A stretch of DNA of 64,000 bases from Bacillaceae bacterium. GTDB lineage: Bacteria; Bacillota; Bacilli; JACDOE01. The DNA lies in contig JACDOE010000001.1 in assembly GCA_017656255.1 (NCBI GenBank), forward strand, positions 248,001 through 312,000, given 5' to 3'. Position numbers and translations under genes: made by a program. The notes beneath the pieces are model-generated. The model was given only the letters and a program-made list of their open reading frames with translations, was not told the DNA's origin and made no database searches. Each line of letters opens with the position of its first letter. The first letter of the stretch is position 1. Positions 63,851 to 64,000 of the stretch are shown one piece after another.

Positions 63851-64000
63851 ATGCCAAACATCTGGACACATATTTTATATGGTGAAAAATTGTTGGAATC
63901 TCTTGATATCAAGTTCGACAACCCGGATGAGCGGCAACTTTTTCGACTGGGGACACAGGGACCGGATTTCTTTTTTTATCACCGTTTCTGGCCGTGGATG
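63851..64000 (+). CDS. zinc-dependent phospholipase C-like protein, 5' part only
   Basis: The first 50 codons of a gene cut by the right edge. MPNIWTHILYGEKLLESL and LGTQGPDFFFYHRFWPW resemble the N-terminus of the bacterial zinc-dependent phospholipase C / S1-P1 nuclease-fold family, with candidate metal residues Trp5, His7 and Asp at GPD. CAAAGGAGGCTATC precedes the ATG. Not enough is visible for a firm call. Confidence 0.65.
   Translation, partial: MPNIWTHILYGEKLLESLDIKFDNPDERQLFRLGTQGPDFFFYHRFWPWM

Overview
The window reads as chromosome of an endospore-forming member of the Bacillales (Firmicutes) of moderate GC. Spore germination genes cwlJ and gerQ, the forespore-type protease lonB, an acetylase-type lysine/DAP branch (dapH-dapL), LutABC and the order ysoA-tig-clpP-clpX-lonB-lonA-engB all fit that group. 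A thermophilic or Thermoactinomycetaceae-like host is only a guess. There is no phage, plasmid or CRISPR signal.

Layout. 1-980 (minus) is the start of a sulfoquinovose synthase gene. 1.2-6.9 kb is a glycerol-3-phosphate / glycerophosphodiester unit: the antiterminator glpP sits behind its own leader terminator and is followed by an ABC importer (ATPase, two permeases, lipoprotein) and a phosphodiesterase. 6.9-18.9 kb is mixed metabolism and transport: a beta-hydroxyacid dehydrogenase, asparagine synthetase, an ArAE-type membrane protein, a Nfu/HEAT protein, glutamate dehydrogenase, MOSC protein, NhaC antiporter, gerQ-cwlJ and an MFS exporter. 19-28.4 kb is the protein quality-control block. 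28.4-32.0 kb carries a HAD phosphatase, an EamA transporter and an unusual chemoreceptor.

32.0-33.9 kb is a tRNA cluster (Ser-GGA, Thr-GGT, Met-CAT, Trp-CCA, His-GTG, Ser-TGA, Ser-GCT, Asp-GTC, Lys-TTT, Ile-GAT). This holds the most unusual signal in the window. Each of the three tRNA-Ser genes, and no other tRNA here, is followed by a structured element of about 190-203 bp that ends in a second copy of that same tRNA's 3' end. Two of the elements share a nearly identical core whose few differences include compensatory base-pair changes.

34.1-41.9 kb has a PucG/AGT-type aminotransferase, an aldo/keto reductase, an orphan AgrC-like kinase, an HD-GYP protein, a soluble FtsK-type translocase and an AT-rich VOC gene. 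41.9-51.5 kb is a pterin-cofactor island around an aldehyde:ferredoxin oxidoreductase: moeB, a moaD-moaE fusion, aor, a second moaD with a small partner, two moeA paralogues (one with a fused binding-protein domain), moaC and moaA. 52-57 kb holds lutABC for lactate oxidation and dapH-dapL. 57-64 kb has a methionine gamma-lyase-like enzyme, a leaderless HtrA-type protease, a RegA/ActR-like response regulator, a zinc-ribbon protein, VanZ, a diguanylate cyclase, glnA, a thioredoxin-like protein and the start of a phospholipase-C-like gene.

Several intergenic regions have palindromes overlapping predicted promoters. The 9-mer TGTAGAATT recurs four times in front of signalling genes. All functional names come from recognising sequence families by eye; no database search was run.
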